Position numbers and translations under genes: made by a program
In this document: positions 43,215 through 55,900 of the stretch, piece by piece
Position numbering within the stretch: position 1 is the stretch's first letter
How the letters are laid out: each line of letters begins with the position of its first letter
The notes under the pieces: model-generated
Databases searched by the model: none
What the model saw: the letters and a program-made list of their open reading frames with translations, nothing else
What the model was told of the DNA's origin: nothing
NCBI GenBank assembly: GCA_933228895.1
Contig: OW121857.1
Location: 868,001-932,000 of the forward strand
Origin: Platycnemis pennipes
Taxonomy: Eukaryota; Arthropoda; Insecta; Odonata; Platycnemididae
DNA length: 64,000 bases
Direction: 5' to 3'

Positions 43215-44080
43215 ATGTCTTGTAATGAATTTTTGGGAAAAGAATAGCTCTCCTCCTAGCACTTACAAAATAAGTAATAATGAATTAACAAACGTGGAAC
43301 CCATTAAATATCTTGGAATAGGACTGACACATGATCTTTCCTGGGGTAAACACATTCGTGAAATAATGGGTCAAGCGAATCGTAAACTGGGATTCGTCAA
43401 AAGAGTACTGGGTAAATGTGACGATCATGTACGAGAAATCAGCTACTTTTCCATTGTAAGACCTCATTTGGAATATGCTGCCAGTGTATGGGAAACCTAC
43501 GAAATCTGTCTAATAAACGAACTTGAGCGTGTGCAGCGAAGATCGGCAAGATTTGTAAAGGGACGGTGTGATAACGTAACTAGTCTATTAAATGAATTAA
43601 ATTGGGAATCATTGTCAGATCGCAGGTTGAAATGTAGACTTAATCTCTTAAATAAATTCCACGACAATATTTTCAGTGATGATGTTAAAAATATTTTGCG
43701 AACCCAAACTTGCTATGGCAGACTGGACCATAATCATAAAATTAGAGAAATTGATTGCCGAACTGACAGATTCAAAATGTCCTTTTTACCTCATACAATT
43801 AGAGATACGATAACGGTAAATAAGTCCAATCGGAGAGTAGCAATGGATAGCGTTGGTAGCTGCATGTTGGTATGAGTACTTAAATCTAACCCTACTAACA
43901 GAATGTTTTAGCATGTTTACTTTGCAATTTCTATCTTTTTTAAATGGTAAAGTTCTGACTAGTAAATTAATACTATTCCTTTTCTATGCATGAATTGTAG
44001 TGCATGTTTGGTGAGAAATCGCCCCCTGCTACACACCTTTGTGGTGGCTTGCAGGGTATTATGTAGATGTAGATGTAAGT
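43215..44080 (+). mobile_element. Hybrid LINE fragment at the A/B duplication junction
   Basis: Its first part matches the 49.05-kb copy (FWEKN, PPSTY, VEPIKYLGIGL) and its later part matches the 35.5-kb copy (FSIVRPH, VWETYEICLI). The switch lies between 43,322 and 43,430. The frame 43,225-43,875 is the RT C-terminus. This is the expected product of unequal crossing-over between two homologous LINE fragments. Confidence 0.85.
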
Positions 44081-47000
44081 GTGTGTACCTACTGTGGACC
44101 ATTTCCCTGAAGTTCTCTCTTCTCGCATTCGACCAAAACGCTTTAGGATTGCTTTCTAAATATTCTCCTAAGATCTTGCTCTTGAAGTACGATGACGCTT
44201 GCCAACATGCTTCCTTACTAATGCTCTTCATTTGTTATAACTTTGAACTAACTCTTTTTTTTCCTCTGCCGATAGGCCCTGTATTGCATTCTTTATGCTA
44301 GCGTGGCATACCCTTTGTCCATTTAATGATTTCATAACATCCGAGTTATACCACTTTGGCACTGTATACTTCTCAATTTGCTTGGTGTGTATTCTTTCAC
44401 AACTTTACGGGCGACCTCATGAAATTCTCTCCACGAATCTTCTGTTCTAATTTTTGTTTCGTCGCTAAATACATTAAACAATTCAGTTACCTCCTCTTTC
44501 CTCGTTATTTCAGTAATTTCAGGTTATACAGTAGATATACTACTACATAACATTCTGTGAGCCACAAGGAGAATATGTGGTAGGGATGTGAACGGTGTGT
44601 GTGGGGTGTGAATTCACCCCCTGTCACACACCTTTATGGTGGCTTGCAGAGTATTATGTAGATGAGGATGTGTACGCACTACATGGCAAAAAGTTTGATA
44701 TAACAGTCACGTGTAACTATGACGCTACGACTATCTCGGGGCGGCAAGCGTCCTTTGAAATAACAAGCATGCATACAAGTTGGCGGAAAGGTAGCCAACT
44801 TTAAAAGCAATGTAATGACCCCGAAGGCGCCTCCAGTGGCCAAGGGGAAGGAGAGAGGGCTAGTACATATTAAAAACACCAGCGTATTATGCTAGATTCG
44901 ACCAGATAAATAAGATTAGAGAGATAGATTGTCGTACAGATAGATTCAAAATGGCATTTTTCCCCCGTACTATAAGAGAACAGAATAGGCAGCATAGGAA
45001 AGGGATAGAGGAAATATTTTAGAGTATTCTGTAGTGCATGATGCATGTATTAACCCCTCAAATACTATAGATACTAACAATCTAGTTGCATGAGACCCTT
45101 TAGTTGCTTGCTTGCATGTTAGTAGTGCATGCTTGGTGATCTTCACCCCCTGCCACACACCCTCGCGGTGGCTTGCAGGGTATCGTGTAGATGTAGATGT
45201 AGATGTTTTTGCAGAAGAGAGACAGTGGGGAGTCCGCTGTCCGCGATCGCTTCCTTCCCTTCCCATTAACCCCCCGCTGTCCCCTTCCGACCACTCAACG
45301 CCTACCTGTCTATGAATGTCGAGAAACTTCCATATCTCCGTGCACACTAGAGCATAGGTATTAGAAATGCTGACTGACAACTGACAAGTTGCATCCTTGG
45401 TATTTCAAAAAGGATTTCATTGATGATGTTAAAAAGGCGTTTTCTAAAATCTGTAATCGAATTGGCATCTATATTATTATTTACATTTACATCTACTGCA
45501 AGCCACCATAAAGGTGTGAGGCAGGGGGTGAATTCTTACCAAACATGCACTACATATCATGCATAAAAAAGGATTAGTATTTACATACTGTTCTGAACTA
45601 CACTATTTAAAAAAGACAAAGAAAGCGTAGCAAACATGCAAAAACATGCTTTTAGTTGGGTATAGATGAGTTTTCTCCGCACATGGACAAAGCACAAATA
45701 CTAAAGGAGGTGTGTTGCTTAGCATTGGTGTGGCCAATTGTGAAATATGCCTTCCTTATTTTGAACCCGAGGAAAAAGGGATTATTAAAGAATTACTTAA
45801 AATTCAGAGGAGATGAGCTGGAGTTGTGAACATTTGTTAATCTAAATGTACACTATACAAGCCTACAAGCCGAGGGTGTGTGACAAAGGATGAAGATCAC
45901 CAAGGATCCGAGGATTGGTTTCACGCAGCCCTCCACTCGATTCTTCTATCGGCCAACCTCTTCATATTAATTTAATTCCTCTCTTTCACAAACCTCACTG
46001 TGTCTCATACGTGGCCTTCATTTGCCATTCCCAGGACCATTGCCTTCATCTGGCCATCGTGTCTTAAGATTCCTTTCAGAATTCAAATTCAGCTTGGAAT
46101 TATTTGCAGAATTCCAAGCTGAATTGAAGCATTGAATTGCGTTGAGAAGCGCTCTTAGCCTGCTTAAAGACTTATCCACGTTATCAAAATGATTTTCGAA
46201 TTCCAAAATTCAAATAACCTCTGTTCGTTCCTCTCCAATCCCTTCTCTTTAAGCAGGCTAAGAGCGCTTCTCAAGGCAATTCAGAGCTTCGTGAAAGGCA
46301 GTCGTATAAAAATGTTGAGAGAGTGTTGAGGAGTTACTCCGGATTACATGAAGCAGAGTACATCCACGACACTATTAATCTTCCCCTACATTTCGTGAAC
46401 CCCTGGGATAAGGAAACTCAACTCAGAGCATTGAAAACCTCTGGTCCACCATCAAGTAGGATATGAGAAGAAGAATCGTGAGGGATTATAAAAATATATT
46501 CGATAAAGTTCCTCATAAAGAATTAATCTTGAAGTTAGATAGTATTGGTAAAAATAAAGACGTTGTGTGGTGAGTAAAAGAATTCTTAAGTGGGCGAGAG
46601 CAGAAGGTTTATTATCGATTGTATAACGTCGGACACAATCAGAGTCACATCGGGAGTACTCTGGGTAGTGTAATAGGTCCGCTTCTATTTATTTTATACA
46701 TAAACGATTTGGGTACCGTAGTTAGTGGTAAGCTTAGACTTATATCTATATCTACGACATACCCTGCAAGCCACCTCGAGGGTGTGTGGCAGGGGGTGCA
46801 TCCACACCAGGAACAATCACACAACAAACAAAAATGAACACCACAAAGCAAGCACCACACCTTTAAAAGTAATTGGGGAAAAAACAAGAAAAACTACCAA
46901 ATCCCAATCATGTAGGACACACCCATGAATACCAGCATGCCTTGAAACCCGACACTAATTTCATAGATACTCATACATGCAAAGAAAGGCATTGCATGCA

Positions 47001-49148
47001 AGTCACACGTTGATTTGAACATGCAGGTAATAAAACAATATAAAAAAACTATCGACCTACTCTGAATATTACCTCTATAATTATTACCGATTTATGCGAT
47101 GTTTAACGTTCTGATCACGAATCGTACGAGGAAAAAATGACATTTTAAACCTGTCCGTCCTGCAATCTATCTCCTTAATTTTATTACAATTATCGAGCCT
47201 ACCATAATAAGTCGGAGCCAGCAATTAACGTCATTAATGAAATGTCCCTCCGTAAATTTTCCCAGAAGATGAAGTCTATAATTTAGCCTGCGTTGTGACA
47301 GCGATTCCCATCCCAATTCGGCTAACATACCAGACACACTGCTTTCCCTATCGTAACACCCTTTTACATATCTCGCCGCTCTTCTTTGTACTCGATCTAA
47401 TTCGTAAATTAGGCCTGCTTCATAAGGGTCCCATATGCTCGCAGCATATTCTAAGTGTGGTCTAACAATTGAAAAATAGCAACGTTCCTTCACCCTCTCC
47501 TCACTTTTCCCGAATATTCTTTTAATAAACCCCAACTTTCTATTTGCTTGACTGCATATTTTCCTGATATGTTTCCCCCATGATAGATCCTGAGTAAGTG
47601 TTACACCTAAGTACTTAACTGATTCCACGTTTACTAATTCCGTTCCTTGAATCATATAGTTTCTTTCTATCGAGTTTTTTCTTTTCCAAAAATTTACTGT
47701 CACGCACTTTTTTATGTTCAGTATTTTTCTTCAGACTAGGCGGTAGTTCACAGGGGATAAACAAAAGAAGATAGAGAAATGCTTATCAAGGATTTAGATG
47801 CATATCAAGAGTGGTGTGACAAATGGCAGTTAGAAATTAGCCTTAAAAAGTGTGTAATTATTACATTTTTGAAGAGGAATAATTCGATAGAGCGACACTA
47901 TAGCGTTAGTAAACTCGAAAATCGAAAGCGTTGAAGCCATAAGTAGGTACTTAGGTTTAACAATCGCTAACGTTTGATCGTGGGGAAGACACATTTGCCG
48001 CCGAGACAAGAGAAAGCTAGGATTTATAAAAAGATTACTTGGAAACTGTGATGAGAAGACAAAAAGGCGATGTTACTTTTCACTAGTTAGGCCCCACATT
48101 AAACATGTAGCTAGTGTATGGAATCCGAATGAAATGGGTTTGATTAGAGAGCTAGAAAGTGTTCAGCGTAGAGCAGCTAGGTTCGTTAAAAGGTGTTACG
48201 ATAAGTTGAGTAGTGTATCAGAATTAATACAAGAATTAGGGTGGGAATCATTATCAGAGCGTAGATTGAAGTACAGATTAAATCTAGTTGAGAAATTTTA
48301 ATCGGATGGCTTTCGTGAAGATGTTAGGCATATATTAAAAACACCAGCGTATTATGCTAGATTCGACCAGATAAATAACGTAAGACAGATTGGTTTTCGC
48401 ACCGATAGATTCAAAATATCATTTTTCCCCCGTACTGTATGAGAACACAATAAGCAGCATAGCAAAGGGATAAGTAGGTGAGATATTGCTAGAGTAGTCT
48501 GCAATGCATGCTGCACGTATTGACGGTAAAATATATGCCCACTTAAGGGCGTAACGTAATAATTGAAAATTATAAAATCTCAAAATCCGCTGCAAAGACA
48601 GCCTCGAAACAGTAATGTATTCGCAGAATTCAAAAGAAAAACACTTGGGGAACAATTGAAAGAAAATCCAAAAGTCTTCTGGTCGTACGTCAGGGAGGTG
48701 CAAGGCCATAAGTCTACCGTACATTCACTAAAAAAAGTGATTTTCTACATGATCGGGTTCAAAGGGTTAAAACAACCAAAAACAACAAGGGGACGGTGTT
48801 ATCTCACCGGAAATTGAAGTCACTTCGGGTGTCCCACAAGGTAGTGTGATAGGTCCACTTCTGTTCCTTCTATACATTTATGATATCAATAAGGCGGTAA
48901 AAAGTAAACTTCGTCTATTTGCCGATGACGCAGTAGTGTACAGGGAAATTCTATGCCCCAATGATAAAGAATATTTAAATATTGACCTGCAAGCAATTGA
49001 TAATTGGTGTGAACATGGCAGTTAGAATAAAACTTTAAAAAATGTCTTGTAATGAATTTTTGGGAAAAGAATAGCTCTCCTCCTAGCACTTACAAAATAA
49101 GTAATAATGAATTAACAAACGTGGAACCCATTAAATATCTTGGAATAG
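43322..49148. repeat. Tandem segmental duplication, copy B (5,827 bp)
   Basis: It contains the same series of fragments as copy A without the 1.9-kb LINE: linker fragment 44,081-44,540, LINE 3' ends 44,582-45,205, RTE-like piece 45,915-46,070, fold-back 46,082-46,285, empty LINE site at 46,398, LINE fragments to 49,041. Sequence identity to copy A is nearly complete. An assembly artefact from two haplotypes cannot be excluded. Confidence 0.88.
47117..47717 (-). pseudogene. LINE RT C-terminal fragment, third subfamily (copy B)
   Basis: It is the same 178-residue frame as at 41,876-41,340, here 47,703-47,167, with no amino-acid difference. Confidence 0.8.
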
Positions 49149-49921
49149 GACTGACACATGATCTTTCCTGGGGTAAACACATTCGTGAAATAATGGGTCA
49201 AGCGAATCGTAAACTGGGATTCGTCAAAAGAGTACTGGGTAAATGTGACGATCATGTTCGAGAAATCAGCTACTTTTCCCTTGTAAGACCTCATTTGGAA
49301 TATGCTGCCAGTGTATGGGATCCCTACGAAATCGGAAATGAATCGAAATTCATTATTTAAATGAACTTGAACGTTTGCAGCGAAGATCGGCAAGATTTGT
49401 AAAGGGACGATACGATAATTATATTCGCGTAACCACTCTATTAAATGAATTAAAATGGGAATCATTGTCAGATCGCAGGTTGAAATGTAGACTTAATCTC
49501 TTAAATAAATTCCAAGGCCATATTTTCAGTGTTGAAGTTAAAAATATTTTGCGTACCCCAACTTAATATGGTAGACTGGACCATGATCACAAAATTAGAG
49601 AAATTGATTGCCGAACTGACCAATTCAAAATGTCCTTTTTTCCTCGTACTATTAGGGATATGAATAACGGTAAATATATCCAGTACAAGTGTAGCAATTG
49701 ATAACATTGGTAGCTGCATGTTGGTATTAGAACTTGAAGCTAACCCAACTAACAGCACATTTGCTTTGCTATTTATATATTTTTAAATAGAGTAGTTTTG
49801 AATAGTACCTATATAAATACTAATCCTTTTTATGCATGAGATGTAGTGCATGTTTGGTGAGAATTCATCCCCTGCCACACACCTTTATGGTGGCTTGCAG
49901 GGTATTATTTAGATGTAGATG
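49042..49921 (+). mobile_element. CR1/L2-like LINE, second subfamily, third copy at the right edge of the duplication
   Basis: The frame 49,052-49,360 is the RT thumb (LGIGLTHDLSWGKHIREIMG, FSLVRPHLEYAASVWDPYEI), then an indel, then 49,375-49,566 (RRSARFVKGRYDN, LNELKWESLSDRRLKCRL). The 3' hairpin and TAGATGTAGATG tail end at 49,921. It differs from the 35.5-kb copy by many substitutions, so it is a separate insertion and not a duplicate. Confidence 0.82.
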
Positions 49922-50554
49922 TACAAACCCATGCATGGTAGGTAAATGTAGATAACAAAATTCGTAGATAAATGATATTGTAACCAATTTTCCCTTTAAT
50001 ACTATGTAGACACCAAAGATATCGATATTGTCTATTGGCTCCATGTATTGTCTAGCATGCTTCCATGTAACAACCTAGTTACGCGCGAGTTAATGGCAGG
50101 GACTAGAAGATCACAGTGGAAACAATACTTCCTCTCATGCAAAATTTATATTTGAACGTCTCGGATGTGATTTTCCATGATTTTTCGTTCATTTCGTTCC
50201 GTGAAAATATGCTACAAAAAACTCTTAACACATTCAGAGAAACAAACGTTATCGAAGGCTCAAAAACGTCAGCGTTTACGCGTCCGAGAGTTCACGGAGA
50301 TTCGCAATTGTTACTAGTCAATCCTTGGGAGTTGATAATGGCGTAAGAAACTTTAAATAAGTTCGAAAAAGTATAGTACTATTTTTAATAATTTCATTCA
50401 CTGTGAAGTTACAAGAATGGATGAATGTCTCGAACATACTAAACATAACAATTAGGGCATCTTCCAGCCAATAACATTAATGTAATTCAAGCACTCAATA
50501 GTTAAAATGTATTAAACTGATTTAACATGTTAAAACTTATGTTTCAACAGTTAT
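49922..50554. other. No recognisable feature
   Basis: AT-rich; the 76-codon plus frame at 50,116-50,346 has no known domain. Confidence 0.5.
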
Positions 50555-50955
50555 TATTACATTATTCCATCAAAATTTCCCTCCTTCAGCGCTCTTAGCT
50601 CTTTAAAAACACCGCGTTTAACCTCCGGAAAATGCAACGTTGCCAAGTGTAAATGGCATATTTCTGAAGGATGCATGAAAAACGTTAATTTTTATCGTAC
50701 AACGTCGATCAAAATACGCCCGTAATTCTCTTAGAACGTGTGATACAATGGCGGTAATAAATTGTAGCTCATGTAAATTGTTAATAACTTTTAACACGCG
50801 TATTGCACGCGGTCAGTTTCGTCTGCGCGGCCCCTTGCCGCGCGAGTGCGGTTGCTAACGAGGGTCGAAGCCGAGCGAGGGTCCGGCCGATCGCGAGCAG
50901 AGACCCTCGCTAATGACCTGCGTCTGCCTGCTCTGCCCCCCAGAAGACTACCATT
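50555..50955 (-). repeat. 0.4-kb interspersed repeat, arm 2 of the 22-kb inverted pair
   Basis: It is the inverse of 28,660-29,055, from ACAGTTATTATTACATTATTC to CCCAGAAGACTACCATT. It abuts the 5'-truncated BEL/Pao remnant, either as an insertion into it or as a truncation point. Confidence 0.75.
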
Positions 50956-52211
50956 AACCAGAAATTTGAACCCATTTGTAGCTGAGGAAGGAGTCCTAAG
51001 GGTTGGAGGCCGATTGAAGCATGCCAAAATTGCATTCAACCAGAAACACCCAATGTTGCTTCCGAAGTCTCATCATTTAACGACTTTGATTATTGATTAC
51101 TATCATGAGATTCACCTGCACCCTGGGTCATTTCATTTGAACTGCCTTATCCAGGCGAAATTTTGGATCATAAATGCTAGAGGTTATTCGTCGAGGAATA
51201 TTGCATTGCATTAAATGCTTTCGTGCAAACCCCAAACCAAAAGAGTACTTTATGGGTAATCTACCTCCCTCTTGATTGGAGAAAATTAATGCATTTTACA
51301 TAACAGGCGTGGACTATGGCGGGCCGTTTGCGCTAAAAATGGGGAAAATACGTAAGGAAAAGATTTTAAATGGATATATTTGCTTGTTCGTTTATTTCGC
51401 AACAAGGGCAACACATTTGGAGCTTGTGTCAGATTTGAGTTCCGATTGTTTCTTAGCCGCATTAAGGCGGTTTATTGCTCGAAGAGGCGCCGTGACAGAA
51501 ATTCATAGCGTCAATGGAACGAGTTTTGTAGGGGCGCAGAGAAAGATGGCGACTTGGAGGAAAGTAGCGTCATCAGCTGACTTCAATAGTAGAGCCGGAC
51601 GGTATCTGGGTGATCGAGGAATCGCATGGAGATTCATACCTCCTGGCAGCCCCCATGTGGGAGGACTATGGGAAGCCGGTGTAAAGTCGGTGAAAAGACA
51701 TTTGGCAGCATCACTCGGCGATCAAGTACTAACGTACGAAGAATTCTACACAGTACTCGTTCAGATAGAAGCTGTATTGAACTCGAGACCTATTACTCCA
51801 GTTAGTACGGATCCTACCGATGTCGAGGCTCTTACTCCCGGCCACTTTCTCCCGCAAGAGCCAATTTACACACTTCCTGAAGAACCGGAGCATGGTCCAG
51901 GGGGATATCGAAGGCGATGGAGTTTACTGCAACAAGTAGTGGGGACATTCTGGAGGCGATGGCAGGACGATTACCTAATTACTCTGCAGAGGAGAGAAAA
52001 ATGGACTACCAAAAGTAGTAATATCAAGGAGGGCGACCTAGTGATATTGAAGGACCCGAAATGTAGCCCTTGTAGGTGGCGACTTGGTCGAATTAGCAAT
52101 TGTTTCCCGGGAACGGATGGCCTAGTTAGAGTCGCTGAGGTTAAAACCAAGCAGGGGGTGTATAGACGGTCAGTGAAGGACTTATGTCCATTACCAATAA
52201 AAGATAATTAA
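50956..52211 (+). pseudogene. BEL/Pao retrotransposon integrase remnant 1
   Basis: The remnant covers the pol C-terminus: GVLRVGGRLKHAKIAFNQKH, PMLLPKSHHL and an HHCC zinc-binding part (Cys pair HCIKCF visible in a shifted frame near 51,208), then the DDE core. The first Asp is in GVDYGGPF (51,309 region) and the Glu in GGLWEAGVKSVKRHL. The second Asp is lost: HSVNGTSF stands where BEL/Pao has SDNGTNF. A frameshift near 51,180 and a TGA near 51,272 add damage. The frame 51,276-52,211 ends with the BEL/Pao C-terminal domain (ALTPGHFL, GTFWRRWQDDYL, PGTDGLVRVAEVKT). Integrase inserts the cDNA; this one cannot work. Confidence 0.85.
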
Positions 52212-52956
52212 TGTTAGTGATGCTTTTATTCTTGCTTTTCGCAGATTTATTTCCAGAAGAGGTCGCTGTGCGAAACTCTTCAGCGACAACGCCACCAATT
52301 TCCGAGGTGCTGACAGAAAACTGAGAGCTATGTTCAAAGCTGCTTCCTCCTTTTACGAAGAAGCAGCGGCCGCACTCAGCACATGTGGGACCGATTGAAC
52401 CTTCAATCCCCCCATGCACCTCACTTCGGCGGTCTGTGGGAAGCCGGAGTGAAATCAGTGAAACATCACCTCCGAAGAACAATTGGAGATCAAAAATTGA
52501 CATTTGAAGAAATGTCAACGCTTCTATGTCAAGTCTCGTCCTCTCTCTCCTTTAAGTGATGACCCTAATGACCTTGTGCCTTTAACTCCAGGACATTTTT
52601 TAGTTGGAGAGCCTTTAATTGCCTTACCTGAACCCTTTTCAAACCTAGATTCCCAGCCTATGTCAAATAGATTTAAATTAATTACTCTTATGAGGGACCA
52701 TTTTTGGAAAAGATGGTCTACGGAATATCTCCAGCTACTCCTTCAACTTCCAAAATGGAGAAAGGTTAAAAAAAACTTGGCGGTGGGTGCTCTGGTAGTG
52801 GTAAAGGACATATTACAGCCCCCAACTAAGTGGCTGATGGCGAGAGTCATAGCAGTTTACCCGGGATCAGACGGCTTGGTAAGGGTGGCCAAGCTTAAAA
52901 CATCCAAGGGAGAAATTGTTCGACCAATCACAAAACTTTGTGTCATTTCTGAGTAG
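52212..52956 (+). pseudogene. BEL/Pao retrotransposon integrase remnant 2, fused behind the first
   Basis: Directly after the first stop, another BEL/Pao integrase begins inside its core: LAFRRFISRRGRCAKLFSDN, ATNFRGADRKLR (second Asp present). A TGA near 52,395 and a frameshift near 52,410 precede GGLWEAGVKSVKHHL. The frame 52,504-52,956 holds LTPGHFLVGEPLIALPEP, FWKRWSTEYLQLLLQLPKW and PGSDGLVRVAKLKT, to a TAG at 52,954. It belongs to a different BEL/Pao family from remnant 1. Confidence 0.82.
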
Positions 52957-52972
52957 AACATTGTTGCTTTTT

Positions 52973-52986
52973 CACGGCGGGCGGCG
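52973..52986 (+). promoter_or_regulatory. Polypurine-tract-like sequence at the BEL/Pao 3' end
   Basis: CACGGCGGGCGGCG follows the integrase stop by about 17 bp, where BEL/Pao elements carry the G-rich plus-strand priming tract just before the 3' LTR. The array that follows should then lie at the start of the LTR. Confidence 0.45.
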
Positions 52987-55900
52987 TCAGAGGTTATTCT
53001 TATTTTTTCCATTTTGTTGTTACGTCAGAGATTATTCTTATTTTTTCCACTTTGTTGTTACGTCAGAGATTATTCTTATTTTTTCCATTTCTTTGTTACG
53101 TCAGAGATTATTCTTATTTTTTCCATTTTGTTGTTACGTCAGAGTTTATTCTTATTTTTTCCATTTTGTTGTTACGTCAGAGGTTATTCTTATTTTTTCC
53201 ATTTTGTTGTTACGTCAGAGGTTATTCTTATTTTTTCCATTTTGTTGTTACGTCAGGATTTATTCTTATTTTTTCCATTTTGTTGTTACATCAGAGATTA
53301 TTCTTATTTTTTCCATTTTGTTGTTACGTCAGAGATTATTCTTATTTTTTCCATTTTGTTGTTACGTCAGAGGTTATTCTTATTTTTTCCATTTTGTTGT
53401 TACGTCAGAGTTTATTCTTATTTTTTCCATTTTGTTGTTACGTCAGAGATTATTCTTATTTTTTCCATTTTGTTGTTACGTCAGAGATTATTCTTATTTT
53501 TTCCATTTCTTTGTTACGTCAGAGATTATTCTTATTTTTTCCATTTTGTTGTTACGTCAGAGTTTATTCTTATTTTTTCCATTTTGTTGTTACGTCAGAG
53601 GTTATTCTTATTTTTTCCATTTTGTTGTTACGTCAGAGGTTATTCTTATTTTTTCCATTTTGTTGTTACGTCAGAGTTTATTCTTATTTTTTCCATTTTG
53701 TTGTTACATCAGAGATTATTCTTATTTTTTCCATTTTGTTGTTACGTCAGAGATTATTCTTATTTTTTCCATTTTGTTGTTACGTCAGAGGTTATTCTTA
53801 TTTTTTCCATTTTGTTGTTACGTCAGAGTTTATTCTTATTTTTTCCATTTTGTTGTTACGTCAGAGATTATTCTTATTTTTTCCATTTTGTTGTTACGTC
53901 AGAGGTTATTCTAATTTTTTCCAATTTGTTGTTACGTCAGAGTTTATTCTTATTTTTTCCATTTTGTTGTTACGTCAGAGATTATTCTCATTTTTTCCAT
54001 TTTGTTGTTACGTCAGAGGTTATTCTTATTTTTTCCATTTTGTTGTTACGTCAGAGTTTATTCTTATTTTTTCCATTTTGTTGTTACGTCAGAGTTTATT
54101 CTTATTTTTTCCATTTTGTTGTTACGTCAGAGATTATTCTTATTTTTTCCATTTTGTTGTTACGGCAGAGATTATTCTTATTTTTTCCATTTTGTTGTTA
54201 CGTCAGAGATTATTCTTTTTTTTCATTTTGTTGTTACGTCAGAGGTTATTCTTATTTTTTCCATTTTGTTGTTACGTCAGAGTTTATTCTTATTTTTTCC
54301 ATTTTGTTGTTACGTCAGAGTTTATTCTTATTTTTTCCATTTTGTTGTTACGTCAGAGATTATTCTTATTTTTTTCCATTTTGTTGTTACGTCAGAGATT
54401 ATTCTTATTTTTTCCATTTCTTTGTTACGTCAGAGATTATTCTTATTTTTTCCATTTTGTTGATACGTCAGAGGTTATCCTTATTTTTTCCATTTTGTTG
54501 TTACGTCAGAGATTATTCTTATTTTTTCCATTTTGTTGTTACGTCAGAGTTTATTCTTATTTTTTCCATTTTGTTGTTACGTCAGAGATTATTCTTATTT
54601 TTTTCCATTTTGTTGTTACGTCAGAGATTATTCTTATTTTTTCCATTTTGTTGTTACGTCAGAGTTTATTCTTATTTTTTCCATTTTGTTGTTACGTCAG
54701 AGATTATTCTTATTTTTTCCATTTTGTTGTTACGTCAGAGATTATTCTTATTTTTTCCATTTCTTTGTTACGTCAGAGATTATTCTTATTTTTTCCATTT
54801 TGTTGATACGTCAGAGGTTATCCTTATTTTTTCCATTTTGTTGTTACGTCAGAGTTTATTCTTATTTTTTCCATTTTGTTGTTACGTCAGAGGTTATTCT
54901 TATTTTTTCCATTTTGTTGTTACGTCAGAGTTTATTCTTATTTTTTCCATTTTGTTGTTACGTCAGAGTTTATTCTTATTTTTTCCATTTTGTTGTTACG
55001 TCAGAGTTTATTCTTATTTTTTCCATTTTGTTGTTACGTCAGAGTTTATTCTTATTTTTTCCATTTTGTTGATACGTCAGAGATTATTCTTATTTTTTCC
55101 ATTTTGTTGTTACGTCAGAGTTTATTCTTATTTTTTCCATTTTGTTGTTACGTCAGAGATTATTCTTATTTTTTCCATTTTGTTGATACGTCAGAGGTTA
55201 TTCTTATTTTTTCCATTTTGTTGTTACGTCAGAGATTATTCTTATTTTTTCCATTTTGTTGTTACGTCAGAGATTATTCTTATTTTTTCCATTTCTTTGT
55301 TACGTCAGAGATTATTCTTATTTTTTCCATTTTGTTGTTACGTCAGAGATTATTCTTATTTTTTCCATTTTGTTGTTACGTCAGAGATTATTCTTATTTT
55401 TTCCATTTTGTTGTTACGTCAGAGGTTATTCTTATTTTTTCCATTTTGTTGTTACGTCAGAGGTTATTCTTATTTTTTCCATTTTGTTGTTACGTCAGAG
55501 TTTATTCTTATTTTTTCCATTTTGTAGTTACATCAGAGTTTATTCTTATTTTTTCCATTTTGTTGATACGTCAGAGATTATTCTTATTTTTTCCATTTTG
55601 TTGTTACGTCAGAGATTATTCTTATTTTTTCCACTTTGTTGTTACGTCAGAGGTTATTCTTATTTTTTCCATTTTGTTGTTACGTCAGAGGTTATTCTTA
55701 TTTTTTCCATTTTGTTGTTACGTCAGAGTTTATTCTTATTTTTTCCATTTTGTTGTTACATCAGAGTTTATTCTTATTTTTTCCATGTTGTTGATACGTC
55801 AGTGATTATTCTTATTTTTTCCATTTTGTTGTTACGTCAGAGATTATTCTTATTTTTTCCATTTTGTTGTTACGTCAGAGGTTATTCTTATTTTTTCCAT

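Larger units (their letters stand above)
35597..43321. repeat. Tandem segmental duplication, copy A (7,725 bp)
   Basis: Matching points in copy B lie +7,725 bp up to 38,677 and +5,827 bp after 40,575; the difference of 1,898 bp is exactly the LINE insertion plus its 5-bp target duplication. Copies A and B are almost identical, with single-base differences such as near 36,187 versus 43,912. The edges lie in homologous LINE fragments; coordinates are the left limit of the crossover interval. Confidence 0.88.

Noticed and set aside
35597..49148. Treating the repeated block as purely an assembly error
   Set aside because: Not excluded, but the hybrid junction LINE and the exact LINE insertion with target duplication are just what real unequal crossing-over followed by insertion would leave, so it is reported as a duplication with this caveat.
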